From Clostridia bacterium (GTDB lineage: Bacteria > Bacillota > DAOUPZ01): 64,000 nucleotides of DNA. Under the pieces are notes generated by a model. The model was not told the origin of the DNA, did not search any database, and saw only the letters and a program-made list of their open reading frames with translations. The stretch spans positions 186,001 through 250,000 of the forward strand of contig DAOUPZ010000001.1 of assembly GCA_030625885.1 (NCBI GenBank), written 5' to 3'. Positions within the stretch are counted from its first letter, which is position 1. Each line of letters begins with the position of its first letter. This document shows, piece after piece, positions 1 through 8,891 of the stretch. The translations under genes were made by a program, and so were the position numbers.

Positions 1-233
1 TAGCTGTTGATACACATGTGTTTCGAGTAGCAAACCGTCTAGGCTTGGCAAGTAGCAAAAATGTGTTAGAAACGGAAAAGCAATTAATGGCTGTTATCCC
101 TCAAAAAAAATGGTCAGATGCGCATCACTGGCTCATTTTTCATGGCCGACATACTTGTGCATCACGAAATCCAAAATGTTATCAATGTTTATTAAAGGAT
201 TTTTGTCCTTTTGAGGCGAAAAATTTAGAGTAA
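1..233 (+). CDS. nth: Endonuclease III, C-terminal part (truncated by window edge)
   Basis: This is the C-terminal part of the base-excision-repair DNA glycosylase/AP lyase endonuclease III; the N-terminal two thirds lie before the window. The open frame enters at base 3 and reads AVDTHVFRVANRLGLA, the conserved segment holding the catalytic Asp. The GTG at 18 is internal and not a real start. The C terminus carries the family's [4Fe-4S] cluster ligands with the exact spacing C-X6-C-X2-C-X5-C (CASRNPKCYQCLLKDFC). It ends with TAA at 231-233. No terminator is obvious immediately after it. Identification is firm; only the missing 5' end limits it. Confidence 0.95.
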   Translation, partial: AVDTHVFRVANRLGLASSKNVLETEKQLMAVIPQKKWSDAHHWLIFHGRHTCASRNPKCYQCLLKDFCPFEAKNLE

Positions 234-349
234 TAAAGAGTTTATCCAAAACGTTTTAAAGGGAGAGTTTTAGATAAATGTATCATTAAAATATCCCGAA
301 TGATGGATTCGTTTACCTAAACTTTCAGGAAACTACTTATTTGTTAATC

Positions 350-408
350 TGTGGAAAAAACTGTGGAAAAATGCGTTTATTGTGGATAAAATAGTAATAT
401 GTGGTAAT
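350..408 (+). promoter_or_regulatory. Cluster of four DnaA-box-like TGTGG motifs
   Basis: Four same-orientation nonamers begin at 350 (TGTGGAAAA), 362 (TGTGGAAAA), 381 (TGTGGATAA) and 400 (TGTGGTAAT). The third is a perfect DnaA box (reverse of TTATCCACA); the others are degenerate. Spacing is 12, 19 and 19 bases. They occupy the AT-rich gap between nth and the DUF4062 gene. DnaA binding is inference; they could equally be chance or sites for another factor. Confidence 0.35.
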
Positions 409-471
409 AATAAATAGAATGTCTATTTTTACGAAGTAGTAGAATATTTAAAGGTTAGGTGATTTAATTCG

Positions 472-1317
472 ATGTTAGATACTGTATTTGTCAGCTCCAC
501 AGTTATAGATTTAAAATTAGAGCGAAGATGTTTATCTCAGGTGATTAAAGATTTAGGATATAAAGCTATACTTTCCGAGGATTTGGAAACTCAGTCGCTA
601 TCCTCAGAGGAAGTTTGTACGAAATGGGCTCGAAATTGTGATGTTTATATCCTTGTTTTAGGGGAAAGATACGGTTGTATTATTCCCGAGTATGATATTT
701 CTCCAACTGAACTAGAGTTTCAGGTGGCTAAAGAAAGTGATTCGGAAAAAATATTGGTTTATGTTAAAGATATTGAGCAAAGGGAACCTAGACAACAAGC
801 GTTTGTCAGTCGTGTTGAAGATTTTACAGGGGGGTATTTTCGGGGTAATTCATTTCATGGTATAGATGAATTAGAACAGCGAGTAAGAATGGATTTAATG
901 CGATTAATGGCTCGAAAGAGAGCCAAACAAGGGTACCCTCTTTTTCTCTCTAAAATGATTATTGACACGTCATTACAACAACAATTATTAACCTATTACA
1001 ATAGGCTTGACCAACAAGGTAGACAACTACTCCATTTGCTTTATCATAACCCAGGTATTACAGAAAGAGAGATCATGAGGATTCAAAAAATAAACCAAAA
1101 GTATGTATTTCATGTTGTTTATCCCTTGGTACAAATGGATATGCTTTTTGCTGAAGGTCAGGAGAATATTTTTTTCTGTATTCCTGCTGATCGTAAGGCT
1201 TATTGGGATGCATTATATGATACGATTAATCGCATTCATTCTGCAGGTGAGAAAATTTGTTTTTTAACATTAGAAGATATATTTTATACCTATGAACATT
1301 ATTTAGAGAATGATTAG
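472..1317 (+). CDS. DUF4062 domain protein with C-terminal winged-helix-like region
   Basis: The 281-residue protein starts with a DUF4062 domain. The opening MLDTVFVSSTVIDLKLERR and the later CDVYILVLGERYG are its typical signatures. DUF4062 is usually an N-terminal module of signalling or presumed defence proteins and has no settled biochemical role. Residues from about 165 onward look helical and may form a winged helix (the stretch around LLYHNPGITEREIMRIQKIN resembles a helix-turn-helix). I see no STAND NTPase, KAP or transmembrane part, so this is a short, stand-alone form. It is monocistronic, with an ATG start, a DnaA-box-like cluster upstream and its own terminator. Domain call is good; function unknown. 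Confidence 0.75.
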   Translation: MLDTVFVSSTVIDLKLERRCLSQVIKDLGYKAILSEDLETQSLSSEEVCTKWARNCDVYILVLGERYGCIIPEYDISPTELEFQVAKESDSEKILVYVKDIEQREPRQQAFVSRVEDFTGGYFRGNSFHGIDELEQRVRMDLMRLMARKRAKQGYPLFLSKMIIDTSLQQQLLTYYNRLDQQGRQLLHLLYHNPGITEREIMRIQKINQKYVFHVVYPLVQMDMLFAEGQENIFFCIPADRKAYWDALYDTINRIHSAGEKICFLTLEDIFYTYEHYLEND

Positions 1318-1318
1318 T

Positions 1319-1340
1319 AAGACAGCCATGGGCTGTCTTT
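1319..1340 (+). terminator. Intrinsic terminator after DUF4062 gene
   Basis: GACAGCC and GGCTGTC arms with an ATG loop are followed by TTTC, immediately after the stop codon of the DUF4062 gene. Confidence 0.75.
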
Positions 1341-1435
1341 CATATGTAAACATATACATTGCAATAAATATGACATGAACTTTATAGTAAAAAATGAGAC
1401 GGATAAACTTTCTCCCTATTTTGGATTTTAGGTTA

Positions 1436-1592
1436 AAGTGGAAAGTAGAAAGTGGAAAGATCGCTCACTACGTTCGCTGAAAGTTAAAAGACTAAAGACT
1501 AAAAACTAGAAATAAGAAATAGTGAAACATTCTATAATTTAATTCCTTTATCTTTTACTTCCAACTAACCAACTTTCCAACTAACCAACTGC
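1436..1592. repeat. Foldback element with word-array arms (copy A)
   Basis: The left arm is a degenerate array of GTGGAAAGTAGAAA-type words (about 1438-1460). The right arm is an array of opposite polarity (CCAACTAACCAACTTTCC, about 1560-1590). Between them lies GATCGCTCACTACGTTCGCT, which itself resembles REP-type intergenic sequences, and a run of AAAGACTAAAGAC-like repeats. The rest of the 1341-1735 gap holds no gene that I can see. The same architecture, with different words, recurs at about 4.6, 38.9, 40.7 and 62.3 kb. Confidence 0.5.
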
Positions 1593-1750
1593 CCTGTGAA
1601 ATTAAACTCTAAGAAAAATATTTAATGCGTTCTATATATATCAGTTATTAGCGATCAGCTTAAAGGAAAGACAAAAAGATTAGATTAAAGGTGAAAAAAG
1701 AAAAACATTTATTGAAAGTTAAATATTAAATAATTAGGAGGAGCATAACT

Positions 1751-3466
1751 TTGTTAACACAACAAGATTTTGAAAAAAAAGTGTATGGGATTGACGGCAA
1801 AAGCTATAAAGCTTATAAGGATATGGCAGGTGTATATCAATTTGGTGTATTTGAGGTTTATTGTGATTATATACAAGGTGATCCCTTTGCTTCTCCCTCA
1901 CGTATACGTGTGCGTTTGCCTCAAAAAACCGCAAAATTTCCATTCCTACTTTTTGAAAATAAGGTGGGTAAAATTGCAGTTGAAGACTTTTTGACACGGC
2001 GTTTTGCACAATGTATTAGACAGTTTGTTAAGGGAAATCGAGGGACGGGAAAGAGTGGTATGATTGCAATCGATAAATGTGGTCAGGAAATTTTGGAACG
2101 TTCATCTGTGCTTATTAATCAAGCGTTTGTGGAAGTGCGTTTTGTGATGGGATTGCCGGCACAAGGTCGGCGGGTGTTAGGAAAACATGCCGTAGAAATG
2201 TTCTGTAACGAATTACCACATATTATCAATCAAACATTATTCTATGAGCGAATTGATCAGGAGGCTTTGCAACAACATGTTGCGTTAGCAGAAGATCAAC
2301 ATTATATTAGGTGCTATTTAGAGACAAATAATTTGGTTGCTTTTGTTGCTAATGGTTCCATTTTGCCACGGCAAAGTGGTGTCAGTGATCGACCTTTGGA
2401 ATATAGTAAAACAATTCCCTTTGAGTCACCGCCTGATATGAGAATTGAAATGACATTGCCTCATTATGGGGTTATAAAGGGGATGGCTATAAAGGAGGGT
2501 GTTACACTGATAGTAGGTGGAGGCTATCATGGAAAGTCAACCTTACTTAAAGCGTTAGAACGTGGTGTTTATGACCACATTAAAGGGGATGGAAGAGAAT
2601 ATGTGATTACTGTGAATGATGCAGTGAAAATTCGCGCTGAGGATGGGAGAAGGGTAGAAAAAGTGGACATCAGTCCTTTCATTAATAATCTTCCTTATGG
2701 TCGGGACACATCTCGTTTTTCCACGGATGACGCCAGCGGCAGTACCTCCCAAGCGACCAACATCATGGAGGCCATTGAAGTTGGTACCCATTTATTGCTG
2801 CTGGATGAGGATACAAGTGCTACGAACTTTATGATTCGCGATGCACGGATGCAAAGGTTGGTTGCCAAAGATAAAGAACCTATTACCCCTTTTATTGACC
2901 GTGTTAAACAGCTTTATAACCATATGGGGATTTCTACTGTGCTGGTCGTAGGGGGGTCAGGCGACTATTTTGACGTTGCAGATTCTGTGGTGATGTTGGA
3001 TGAATATCGTCTTTACGAGGTCAGCGAGCAGGCAGAAAAAATTGCCTCGCAGTTTACAAGTTTGCGGTACCCTGAAGGGGGACAAACTATCAGTACTGCT
3101 AAGGAAAGGATTCTTTTGCGGCAGGGATTCGATCCCCAAAAAGGAAGAAAGATAAAGGTTGATGCCAAAGGCTTATATCATATTCTATTTGGAGATGAAA
3201 GTATAGATTTGCAGTCTGTAGAGCAAATGATTGATATCAGTCAGACACGGGCAATAGGTGCTTTTATTTACTATTGTTTAAGGCATATCATTGATGGGGA
3301 CAAATCACTTAATGAAACGATAGATATTGGGATAAAAAAGATAGAAGAACAAGGGCTTGATATTCTGTCGCCATTTAATAATCAACCTTACGGCGATTTT
3401 GCAAAGCCCCGCAAATATGAAATAGCGGCTGCAATTAATCGATTGCGTACTTTAAAGGTAAAATAA
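1751..3466 (+). CDS. Predicted ATPase of the ABC class (COG3044 / ABC_ATPase family)
   Basis: The 571-residue protein matches the ABC_ATPase family (COG3044), cytosolic proteins with an ABC-type nucleotide site but no transporter domain. A Walker A-like motif GGGYHGKST lies near residue 255. A signature-like SGSTSQA stretch lies near 326, and the Walker B LLLLDEDTSATNFM near 346. An N-terminal RNase H-like or accessory region of about 200 residues precedes the ATPase core, as in the family. The start is TTG at 1751, supported by AGGAGG at 1737-1742; no nearer ATG is in frame. The gene stands alone. The physiological role of the family is unknown. Confidence 0.85.
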   Translation: MLTQQDFEKKVYGIDGKSYKAYKDMAGVYQFGVFEVYCDYIQGDPFASPSRIRVRLPQKTAKFPFLLFENKVGKIAVEDFLTRRFAQCIRQFVKGNRGTGKSGMIAIDKCGQEILERSSVLINQAFVEVRFVMGLPAQGRRVLGKHAVEMFCNELPHIINQTLFYERIDQEALQQHVALAEDQHYIRCYLETNNLVAFVANGSILPRQSGVSDRPLEYSKTIPFESPPDMRIEMTLPHYGVIKGMAIKEGVTLIVGGGYHGKSTLLKALERGVYDHIKGDGREYVITVNDAVKIRAEDGRRVEKVDISPFINNLPYGRDTSRFSTDDASGSTSQATNIMEAIEVGTHLLLLDEDTSATNFMIRDARMQRLVAKDKEPITPFIDRVKQLYNHMGISTVLVVGGSGDYFDVADSVVMLDEYRLYEVSEQAEKIASQFTSLRYPEGGQTISTAKERILLRQGFDPQKGRKIKVDAKGLYHILFGDESIDLQSVEQMIDISQTRAIGAFIYYCLRHIIDGDKSLNETIDIGIKKIEEQGLDILSPFNNQPYGDFAKPRKYEIAAAINRLRTLKVK

Positions 3467-3574
3467 TTTTTGTAATTTTTTTGTCACTTTTTTATGATTA
3501 TTTTCTGATAATATAAATTTAAAGCTATTTTTACATCGAAAATTGTCGCAATATGAACAGGGGAGATGGATAAG

Positions 3575-4558
3575 ATGAATTTATGGACCAATAATAAATT
3601 TCGATTTTTGGGTATAAGTATGGTTATATTATTGCTATTGTTGGGTTTGTTTGGTTGTGGGAAAAAGCAAGAATTGTCCTCTAATGATCAAAATAGGCAT
3701 CAAGAAACTGAAAAACAAGCTTCAGGAGAACCAGTTAAAATTGCGCTTGAAGAAAAACAAGAAGTAAAGCCTAAACTTAAAGCAGAAGAAGTGAAAGAAG
3801 CAGAAAAAACGCCGAAAAGCAATTCTGCTTCAACTGAAGAAGTTTTTGTTGATCAGGATACATCACTAAGCAATGAAAAACATGGTTGGGGTTTTAAACG
3901 GAGTGATCAGCATGAAACGCCAGGCTTTGGCAGCCGTACAACAACATTAATCAATAAGTATCAGGGTATTTTTGCGGATTCTACCGACCAAAAAGTTGTC
4001 TATTTAACTTTAGATGAAGGATACGAAAATGGATTCACACCACGAATTTTGGATACGTTGAAGGATAACCAGGTAAAAGTCGCTTTTTTCATTACAGGTG
4101 ATTACATTACGAGAAATCCAGAACTTGTGAAACGCATGGTACAGGAAGGACATCTTGTAGGTAATCATTCATGGACGCATCCTAGTTTGCCGGATAAATC
4201 GAATGAGGAAATAAAAGAAGAAATTACAAAATTAGAAAATGCGTTTTTAGATTTAACGGGTCAACACATTGCACCGTATTTAAGGCCGCCCAGAGGCGAA
4301 TATAGTGAGAGAACGTTAGCACTGACTCAGGAATTAGGATATCGAACAACATTCTGGAGTATGGCTTATAGAGATTGGGATCGTGATAACCAACCAGGTG
4401 CAGAGTATTCCTATAATCATGTCATGCAAAACATCCATCCCGGTGCAGTTATTTTGCTTCACGCTGTTTCAGAAAGTAATACACAAGCATTAGATCGAAT
4501 CATCAAAGGATTGCGTAATGAGGGATATGTATTTAAGACGCTGGATGAGTTGCCATAA
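3575..4558 (+). CDS. Polysaccharide deacetylase lipoprotein, PdaA-like
   Basis: Predicted peptidoglycan N-acetylmuramic acid deacetylase (NodB/CE4 fold), attached to the outside of the membrane as a lipoprotein. The N terminus has a hydrophobic segment ending in the lipobox-like LFGC, then a Glu/Lys-rich linker to about residue 105. The catalytic motifs are present: TLDEGYENG (metal-binding Asp region), GNHSWTHPSL (H-X3-H), RPPRGEYS, and ILLHAVS with the last His. The TLDEGYENG form matches PdaA rather than chitooligosaccharide deacetylases. PdaA makes muramic delta-lactam in spore cortex, which would imply a spore former. AGGGGAG at 3559-3565 suits the ATG at 3575; the ATG at 3566 is too close to it. 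Confidence 0.85.
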   Translation: MNLWTNNKFRFLGISMVILLLLLGLFGCGKKQELSSNDQNRHQETEKQASGEPVKIALEEKQEVKPKLKAEEVKEAEKTPKSNSASTEEVFVDQDTSLSNEKHGWGFKRSDQHETPGFGSRTTTLINKYQGIFADSTDQKVVYLTLDEGYENGFTPRILDTLKDNQVKVAFFITGDYITRNPELVKRMVQEGHLVGNHSWTHPSLPDKSNEEIKEEITKLENAFLDLTGQHIAPYLRPPRGEYSERTLALTQELGYRTTFWSMAYRDWDRDNQPGAEYSYNHVMQNIHPGAVILLHAVSESNTQALDRIIKGLRNEGYVFKTLDELP

Positions 4559-4595
4559 GATAATATTTTTGATTTTGAGTAGATAAGTAATATCT

Positions 4596-4707
4596 AGCAG
4601 GTAGCAACCAGGAGGTAGGAGGTAGGGAAAAACTAGTAGGATAGATAGGTGAAAAAACGATAAATATCAAATTAAAGCCTACCTGCTACCTGCTGTTCTC
4701 TACCTAC
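4596..4707. repeat. Foldback element with GGTAG-word arms (copy B)
   Basis: The left arm (4596-4627) is a degenerate array of GCAGGTAG / GGAGGTAGG words. The right arm (4677-4707) is the reverse complement type (CCTACCTGCTACCTGCTG). The two share AGCAGGTAGCA exactly in inverted orientation. It sits between the convergent ends of the PdaA-like gene and the minus-strand AlbA-type gene, so transcripts from either side could fold it as a terminator. Confidence 0.6.
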
Positions 4708-4712
4708 TTTCT

Positions 4713-5894
4713 TTATAACTTGTAATGTTTTACGCCCGGTAATTGAACTCGAAAGAGATTGCGTTTTTTATCATTAATGAATTTGACACTTGTTTTATTT
4801 TCAAAGGATTCCTTTATTTTTCCTAACCCGAGTCCACTGTTTACAAATCTTTGTTTTTCATCTAGCGTCATTAGCTTTTGAAATAACCAAGGGTTACGAA
4901 TAGGGGGATTAAAGTCATTATCTGATTTTTTTAAAACCGTTTCATCTAAAATCGTACCCGGATTGCTGATTTCAATCATGTTTTCTTGAATAAGAAGCGT
5001 TATATTATGAGAATAGATTAAATAATCACGATGAACAACGGCATTACATAGCGCTTCTCGAAGGGGAAGGAACGGGTAGGTATGATCCTTTAATATTTGT
5101 TTTAAATAATTTTCTGTTTTTTCCAGCATCTCAAGTAATGTGCCGGAAACATATTTAACAGAAGTTTTAGGGCCTTTTTTATGGATTTTATGGGTAATAC
5201 GATCAACAATTTTGATTGTGTTATGAGGTAAGAATTTTTGTGGATCTTGGCCAAATAGGAGAATACCTCCCATGGTGGGAATATACTTTCCGATTTCAGG
5301 ATCACGTTTAATAATCCCCATACTTTCCCAATGATAATATTGAGCTTGCTCTGGAGAAATATTGAATTTATTCAAGAGTTTATTGACTTTGCCTGAATCA
5401 ACTTCTGTTAATTCTGCCTGGTGGATGGGCATTGCTTCGGGGAGAATAAGACCAACGTCTTGCATCATGGCGGCTACCTCTTCACGATGGGCAATATCTG
5501 TGGTTGATCCACGCCGAATATAAAAACTTCCTTGATAGCGGATTTGATGTGGACGTTGCTGGCTTTTAAAGATGGTAATGATCCCGATGTTTTTTCCTTG
5601 ATAAGGGATGATGTCAACTCGAACAGGAATGGGAGGATCGCAGCGGTAGCTGATAATTTGTTGGATTTGTTCCTCATGGATTGCTTTGGGATTAATACCT
5701 ACGATTTCTTTATTCTTATCAGCGATTCCAATGATTAAGTAGCCTCTTCCACCTCGAGAATTAGCAATAGCGCAAATGTCCTTTGCAAATTCTTTTTTAT
5801 CACTTTCCGTATCTAAATTTAATTTTAATTTAAAATCCAGCTTTGGTCCTTCTTCCCTTTTAAGCAAAAAATTTAGCCGTTGCTCGTCCATCAT
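4713..5894 (-). CDS. AlbA_2/Schlafen-type DNA-binding protein with C-terminal HATPase-like domain
   Basis: The protein belongs to the widespread RecG-like transcriptional regulator family: an N-terminal Schlafen AlbA_2 domain (EGPKLDFKLKL, then AIANSRGGRGYLIIGI) and a C-terminal HATPase_c_4-type region (PLREALCNAVVHRDY, then MIEISNPGTI). Members are putative DNA- or RNA-binding regulators without a fixed function. The chosen ATG at 5894 has GGAGGT six bases upstream. An in-frame start at 5924 would add MVQIKNGGLF but has no ribosome site. It is the only minus-strand gene in this part and converges with the PdaA-like gene. Confidence 0.8.
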   Translation of the reverse strand: MMDEQRLNFLLKREEGPKLDFKLKLNLDTESDKKEFAKDICAIANSRGGRGYLIIGIADKNKEIVGINPKAIHEEQIQQIISYRCDPPIPVRVDIIPYQGKNIGIITIFKSQQRPHQIRYQGSFYIRRGSTTDIAHREEVAAMMQDVGLILPEAMPIHQAELTEVDSGKVNKLLNKFNISPEQAQYYHWESMGIIKRDPEIGKYIPTMGGILLFGQDPQKFLPHNTIKIVDRITHKIHKKGPKTSVKYVSGTLLEMLEKTENYLKQILKDHTYPFLPLREALCNAVVHRDYLIYSHNITLLIQENMIEISNPGTILDETVLKKSDNDFNPPIRNPWLFQKLMTLDEKQRFVNSGLGLGKIKESFENKTSVKFINDKKRNLFRVQLPGVKHYKL

Positions 5895-6010
5895 GAAAAG
5901 ACCTCCATTTTTTATTTGCACCACCTATATCTTAACATATATATATTAGATCTTAAAAGGAATGATTAATGGTTAAGAGAACAATACTAATTATTTTTTT
6001 GCTATGGATA

Positions 6011-6115
6011 GCAGATTTTAAAGATAAATCAATATTTAGTGAAAGAACGTTGATCCAACAAAAGATTAGAGAAAACAATAAATACTAAATGCTAGTGTTT
6101 TTTTATTTATAAGTA
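6011..6115 (+). repeat. Dispersed intergenic repeat R1, copy 1
   Basis: The core GAACGTTGATCCAACAAAAG (6045-6064) followed by ATTAGAGAAAAC is identical to the copy at 11.2 kb and similar to the copy at 39.0 kb. The left flank (GCAGATTTTAAAGATAAATC) and the right flank (TTTTTTTATTTATA) also match the other copies. The copy lies in the divergent gap between the AlbA-type gene and vanW. No ORF is present in 5925-6176. Confidence 0.65.
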
Positions 6116-6215
6116 GGAATAAGGGTAATTTTTACATTGATATATTTATCTTATTTTATTATTATTATCATTAAGTGTGTTACAAGTGTATTTCTTAATA
6201 AATGAAGGGGAAGGG

Positions 6216-7859
6216 ATGACTATGGAGACATCTAATATTAATATTGAAAAAAACGAAAAAATGCCCAAGTCTTTTGTATTAATTTTTATTATAACAGGGG
6301 TTATCTTAGTGAGTTTGGCAGGCGGAATATTTTTTGCTCTAGCACAAGATAAAGATGTTATTGTTTCTGGAGTAAGAATTAATGATATGGATGCTTCAGG
6401 ATTATCTTGTAGTGCTGTTAAAACAAAACTTGAAGATCGTTTTCAGGGACAATACCAGGCTTCAAAACTTAACTTATCCTATCAAGGTAATACATGGGAA
6501 ATACCCTTTGAAGCGATCAATGGAGAACCAGATTACGACGCCGCCATAGAACAAGCCTATGCGATTGGGCATGAAGGAAATATGATAGAACAATTATCAC
6601 AGCGATATCGTAAGGGTGAAAAAATTATTAATATAGATATTCCTATTCGTTATAGTGAAGAAAAAGTGAGTGAGAACCTTAATTCTATAAAAGAAAAAAT
6701 TGAGTCTTCTTCCCAAAATGCGGCGGTATTGTTTCAAGAAGGCGATATTGTTTTGCGGGAAGAAATCATTGGACGTACTTTAAATGAAAAGCGTACGTTA
6801 GAGATAATACGAGAATCGATGTATCAATACCCCATTGAACCAGTGATACTTTGTGTCGATGAGGACAAGCCAACCATTACAGATGATCTATTAAAGAATG
6901 TAGAAGATGTACTAGGGAAATTCACAACCAAATTTAATGCTGCAAATATACCAAGAAGCCATAATGTTGCCGTTGCCGCCCAAGCTATTAATAATACGAT
7001 GGTTAAATCAGGGGAGATATTTTCATTTAATAAAGTAGTGGGTCTTCGGTCAAAAGCGAATGGTTATGTTGATGCACCGGTTATTGTTAATAATGAATTG
7101 GTTCCAGGAATAGGTGGAGGCGTCTGTCAAGTGTCAAGTACACTTTATAATGCGGTACTATATGGGAATCTTGGCGTCAAACAACGTTCCAACCATTCTC
7201 TCGCTGTGGGGTATGTTCCTTTAGGGCAAGATGCAACGGTTGCAGATGGGGCTATTGATTTTCAATTTATGAATACCACGGCTTACCCTGTCTATTTGAA
7301 GACTAAAGTTAAAGGAAACGCCCTAACCGTTTGGATTTTGGGGAAAAAAGAAATAGCAGGACAATCCGTGCAGGTTGTTTCTAACGTTGTTGAGGTTATA
7401 GAACCTTTGATTGAAACCCAGGAAGATGATTCTCTTTCAGTTGGAACTGTTGTGAAAGAAAAAGCCGCGAAAACGGGTTATAAAGTTCGGACCACTCGTA
7501 TCGTAAGAGAAAATGGTAAGGTCATTAATGAGGAAGATGTTTTCAAAAGTTATTATCGGCCTGTTAAAGGAATGCATGTGATTGGTACAAAAAAGACAGA
7601 GGCAGATAATCCAAACGATTTAGATGAAGGCATACAGGATACGAATGACCCATCAGACCAGATTACACCAGAAGCTGATCCATCGAATGAAGCGATTGAA
7701 ATACCTGTAGAAGATGAAGGCGTTATTCCTTCAAACCAAGAGGCAGAAGAGACTGCTGCTCCTTCTAATGATTCAAATGAAATACCTACAGAAGATGAAG
7801 AACTTGTGCCTAACATAGAACCTGAAGTGAATGATGAAAGCGCGGAACTAGAAATATAG
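6216..7859 (+). CDS. VanW family protein with peptidoglycan-binding-4-type domain and acidic tail
   Basis: Membrane-anchored extracytoplasmic protein. A single transmembrane segment (FVLIFIITGVILVSLAGGIF) follows a short cytosolic N terminus. A domain of the PG_binding_4 type then leads to the VanW core, seen in GEIFSFNKVVG and GGGVCQVSSTLYNAVL. After it comes a G5-like segment and a low-complexity acidic tail of about 85 residues with two related units (NEAIEIPVEDEGVIPSN and SNEIPTEDEELVPN). VanW domains occur in some vancomycin-resistance clusters but also in many ordinary Firmicutes; this one has no van neighbours. ATG 6216 or 6222 fits the AAGGGGAAGGG site; a GTG at 6177 does not. Confidence 0.85.
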   Translation: MTMETSNINIEKNEKMPKSFVLIFIITGVILVSLAGGIFFALAQDKDVIVSGVRINDMDASGLSCSAVKTKLEDRFQGQYQASKLNLSYQGNTWEIPFEAINGEPDYDAAIEQAYAIGHEGNMIEQLSQRYRKGEKIINIDIPIRYSEEKVSENLNSIKEKIESSSQNAAVLFQEGDIVLREEIIGRTLNEKRTLEIIRESMYQYPIEPVILCVDEDKPTITDDLLKNVEDVLGKFTTKFNAANIPRSHNVAVAAQAINNTMVKSGEIFSFNKVVGLRSKANGYVDAPVIVNNELVPGIGGGVCQVSSTLYNAVLYGNLGVKQRSNHSLAVGYVPLGQDATVADGAIDFQFMNTTAYPVYLKTKVKGNALTVWILGKKEIAGQSVQVVSNVVEVIEPLIETQEDDSLSVGTVVKEKAAKTGYKVRTTRIVRENGKVINEEDVFKSYYRPVKGMHVIGTKKTEADNPNDLDEGIQDTNDPSDQITPEADPSNEAIEIPVEDEGVIPSNQEAEETAAPSNDSNEIPTEDEELVPNIEPEVNDESAELEI

Positions 7860-7865
7860 TTTTTG

Positions 7866-7894
7866 TTGACAAAGAAATACGGAGAGCTTATAAT
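7866..7894 (+). promoter_or_regulatory. Consensus sigma-A promoter of the CobW-type gene
   Basis: TTGACA (7866-7871), a 17-base spacer and TATAAT (7889-7894): a perfect consensus. The predicted start near 7901 is just before the palindrome at 7906, an arrangement expected of a strong, repressible promoter. Confidence 0.85.
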
Positions 7895-7905
7895 ATAAAC
7901 GCGGT

Positions 7906-7935
7906 TATATAACTATATGATGATATAGTTATATA
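7906..7935. promoter_or_regulatory. Inverted-repeat operator downstream of the CobW-type promoter
   Basis: There are perfect 13-bp arms TATATAACTATAT and ATATAGTTATATA with the 4-base spacer GATG. The element begins about 5 bases after the predicted transcription start and lies 27 bases before the gene. Its position suggests a repressor that blocks initiation or clearance. It does not match the Zur, Fur or PerR consensus that I know; the regulator is not in the window. Confidence 0.65.
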
Positions 7936-7961
7936 TTAAAACTAGGAATGGAGATAAGGAA

Positions 7962-8891
7962 ATGAGTAAAAGAACAGAATTATATTTGTTATCTGGTTTC
8001 TTAGGTGCAGGAAAAACAACTTTTTTACAAAATACTTTAAATGAACTATCGGATAAAAAAGTTGGCGTTATTATGAATGAATTTGGAAAAATTAGTATCG
8101 ATGGCCCGATTATTGAAAAAAACGGAATGCAGATGATAGAAGTTAATCGTGGATCTATTTTCTGTTCCTGTTTGAAGCTGAATTTTGTCCAAGCTATGAT
8201 GGACATGGCTGCTAATGAATTAGATTATTTGTTTGTAGAAAGTTCGGGATTGGCTGATCCATCTAATATTGGAGATGTTCTTTATGGATTAGAAGATACA
8301 GATGGTGATGTGTATGATTATAAAGGTGCGATTTGCATTGTCGATGGCCTTCATTTTTTGGATCAGATTCAAGATTTAGAAACAGTAGAAAGACAACTGA
8401 AACACTGTCATCTTGCCGTTATTAGTAAAGCAGACTTAATCGATTCAAAGACATTAGAACGAATTATGGAAACGATGCGAGAAATCAATCCTATTGTAGA
8501 TATAAAAACAGCTGCAGTTGGGAAAATAGATGAACCATTTTGGAATATGGATTTAATGAAAAATCAATGGGCTGAAACAGAAGAAACAACCAATTCTCCG
8601 GACAATAAACCTAAAACGCTGCATCTTACTTTTACTAAAGGTGTGGAAAAAGAAAAACTGAATCAATTTATAAATTCAATATCTTCTGATTCCTATCGTA
8701 TTAAAGGGTTCTTTGAACTTGAAGATGGCTGGAATCAAGTAGATGTTGTGAATCAAAAAATTGATTATCAATCATCTGAAGCTAAAGAATCTTCTCAACT
8801 TGTTATTATTTCTAAAATTGGCCCTCAAATTATCCGCAGTATTGTGAATAACTGGAATGAAATCATCGGCGAAGAAATGAAATTAAGATAA
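7962..8891 (+). CDS. CobW/COG0523-type GTPase, putative metallochaperone
   Basis: The 309-residue G3E-family P-loop GTPase has Walker A GFLGAGKTT at residues 12-20, switch region around VIMNEFG, and a guanine-specificity motif SKAD near residue 153. The metal-binding CxCC motif of COG0523 proteins is reduced to CSCL (FCSCLKLNF). The C-terminal CobW_C-like domain is short. Relatives load zinc, nickel, cobalt or nitrile-hydratase metals; the metal here cannot be told from sequence. It is monocistronic, with a consensus promoter, an operator and a strong terminator, so it is probably tightly regulated by a metal or a similar signal. ATG at 7962 has a ribosome site (ATGGAGATAAGG). Confidence 0.85.
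   Translation: MSKRTELYLLSGFLGAGKTTFLQNTLNELSDKKVGVIMNEFGKISIDGPIIEKNGMQMIEVNRGSIFCSCLKLNFVQAMMDMAANELDYLFVESSGLADPSNIGDVLYGLEDTDGDVYDYKGAICIVDGLHFLDQIQDLETVERQLKHCHLAVISKADLIDSKTLERIMETMREINPIVDIKTAAVGKIDEPFWNMDLMKNQWAETEETTNSPDNKPKTLHLTFTKGVEKEKLNQFINSISSDSYRIKGFFELEDGWNQVDVVNQKIDYQSSEAKESSQLVIISKIGPQIIRSIVNNWNEIIGEEMKLR

Noticed and set aside
6216-7859. Vancomycin-resistance gene cluster
   Set aside because: VanW alone is common in Firmicutes; no vanH, vanA, vanX, vanR or vanS gene is near.
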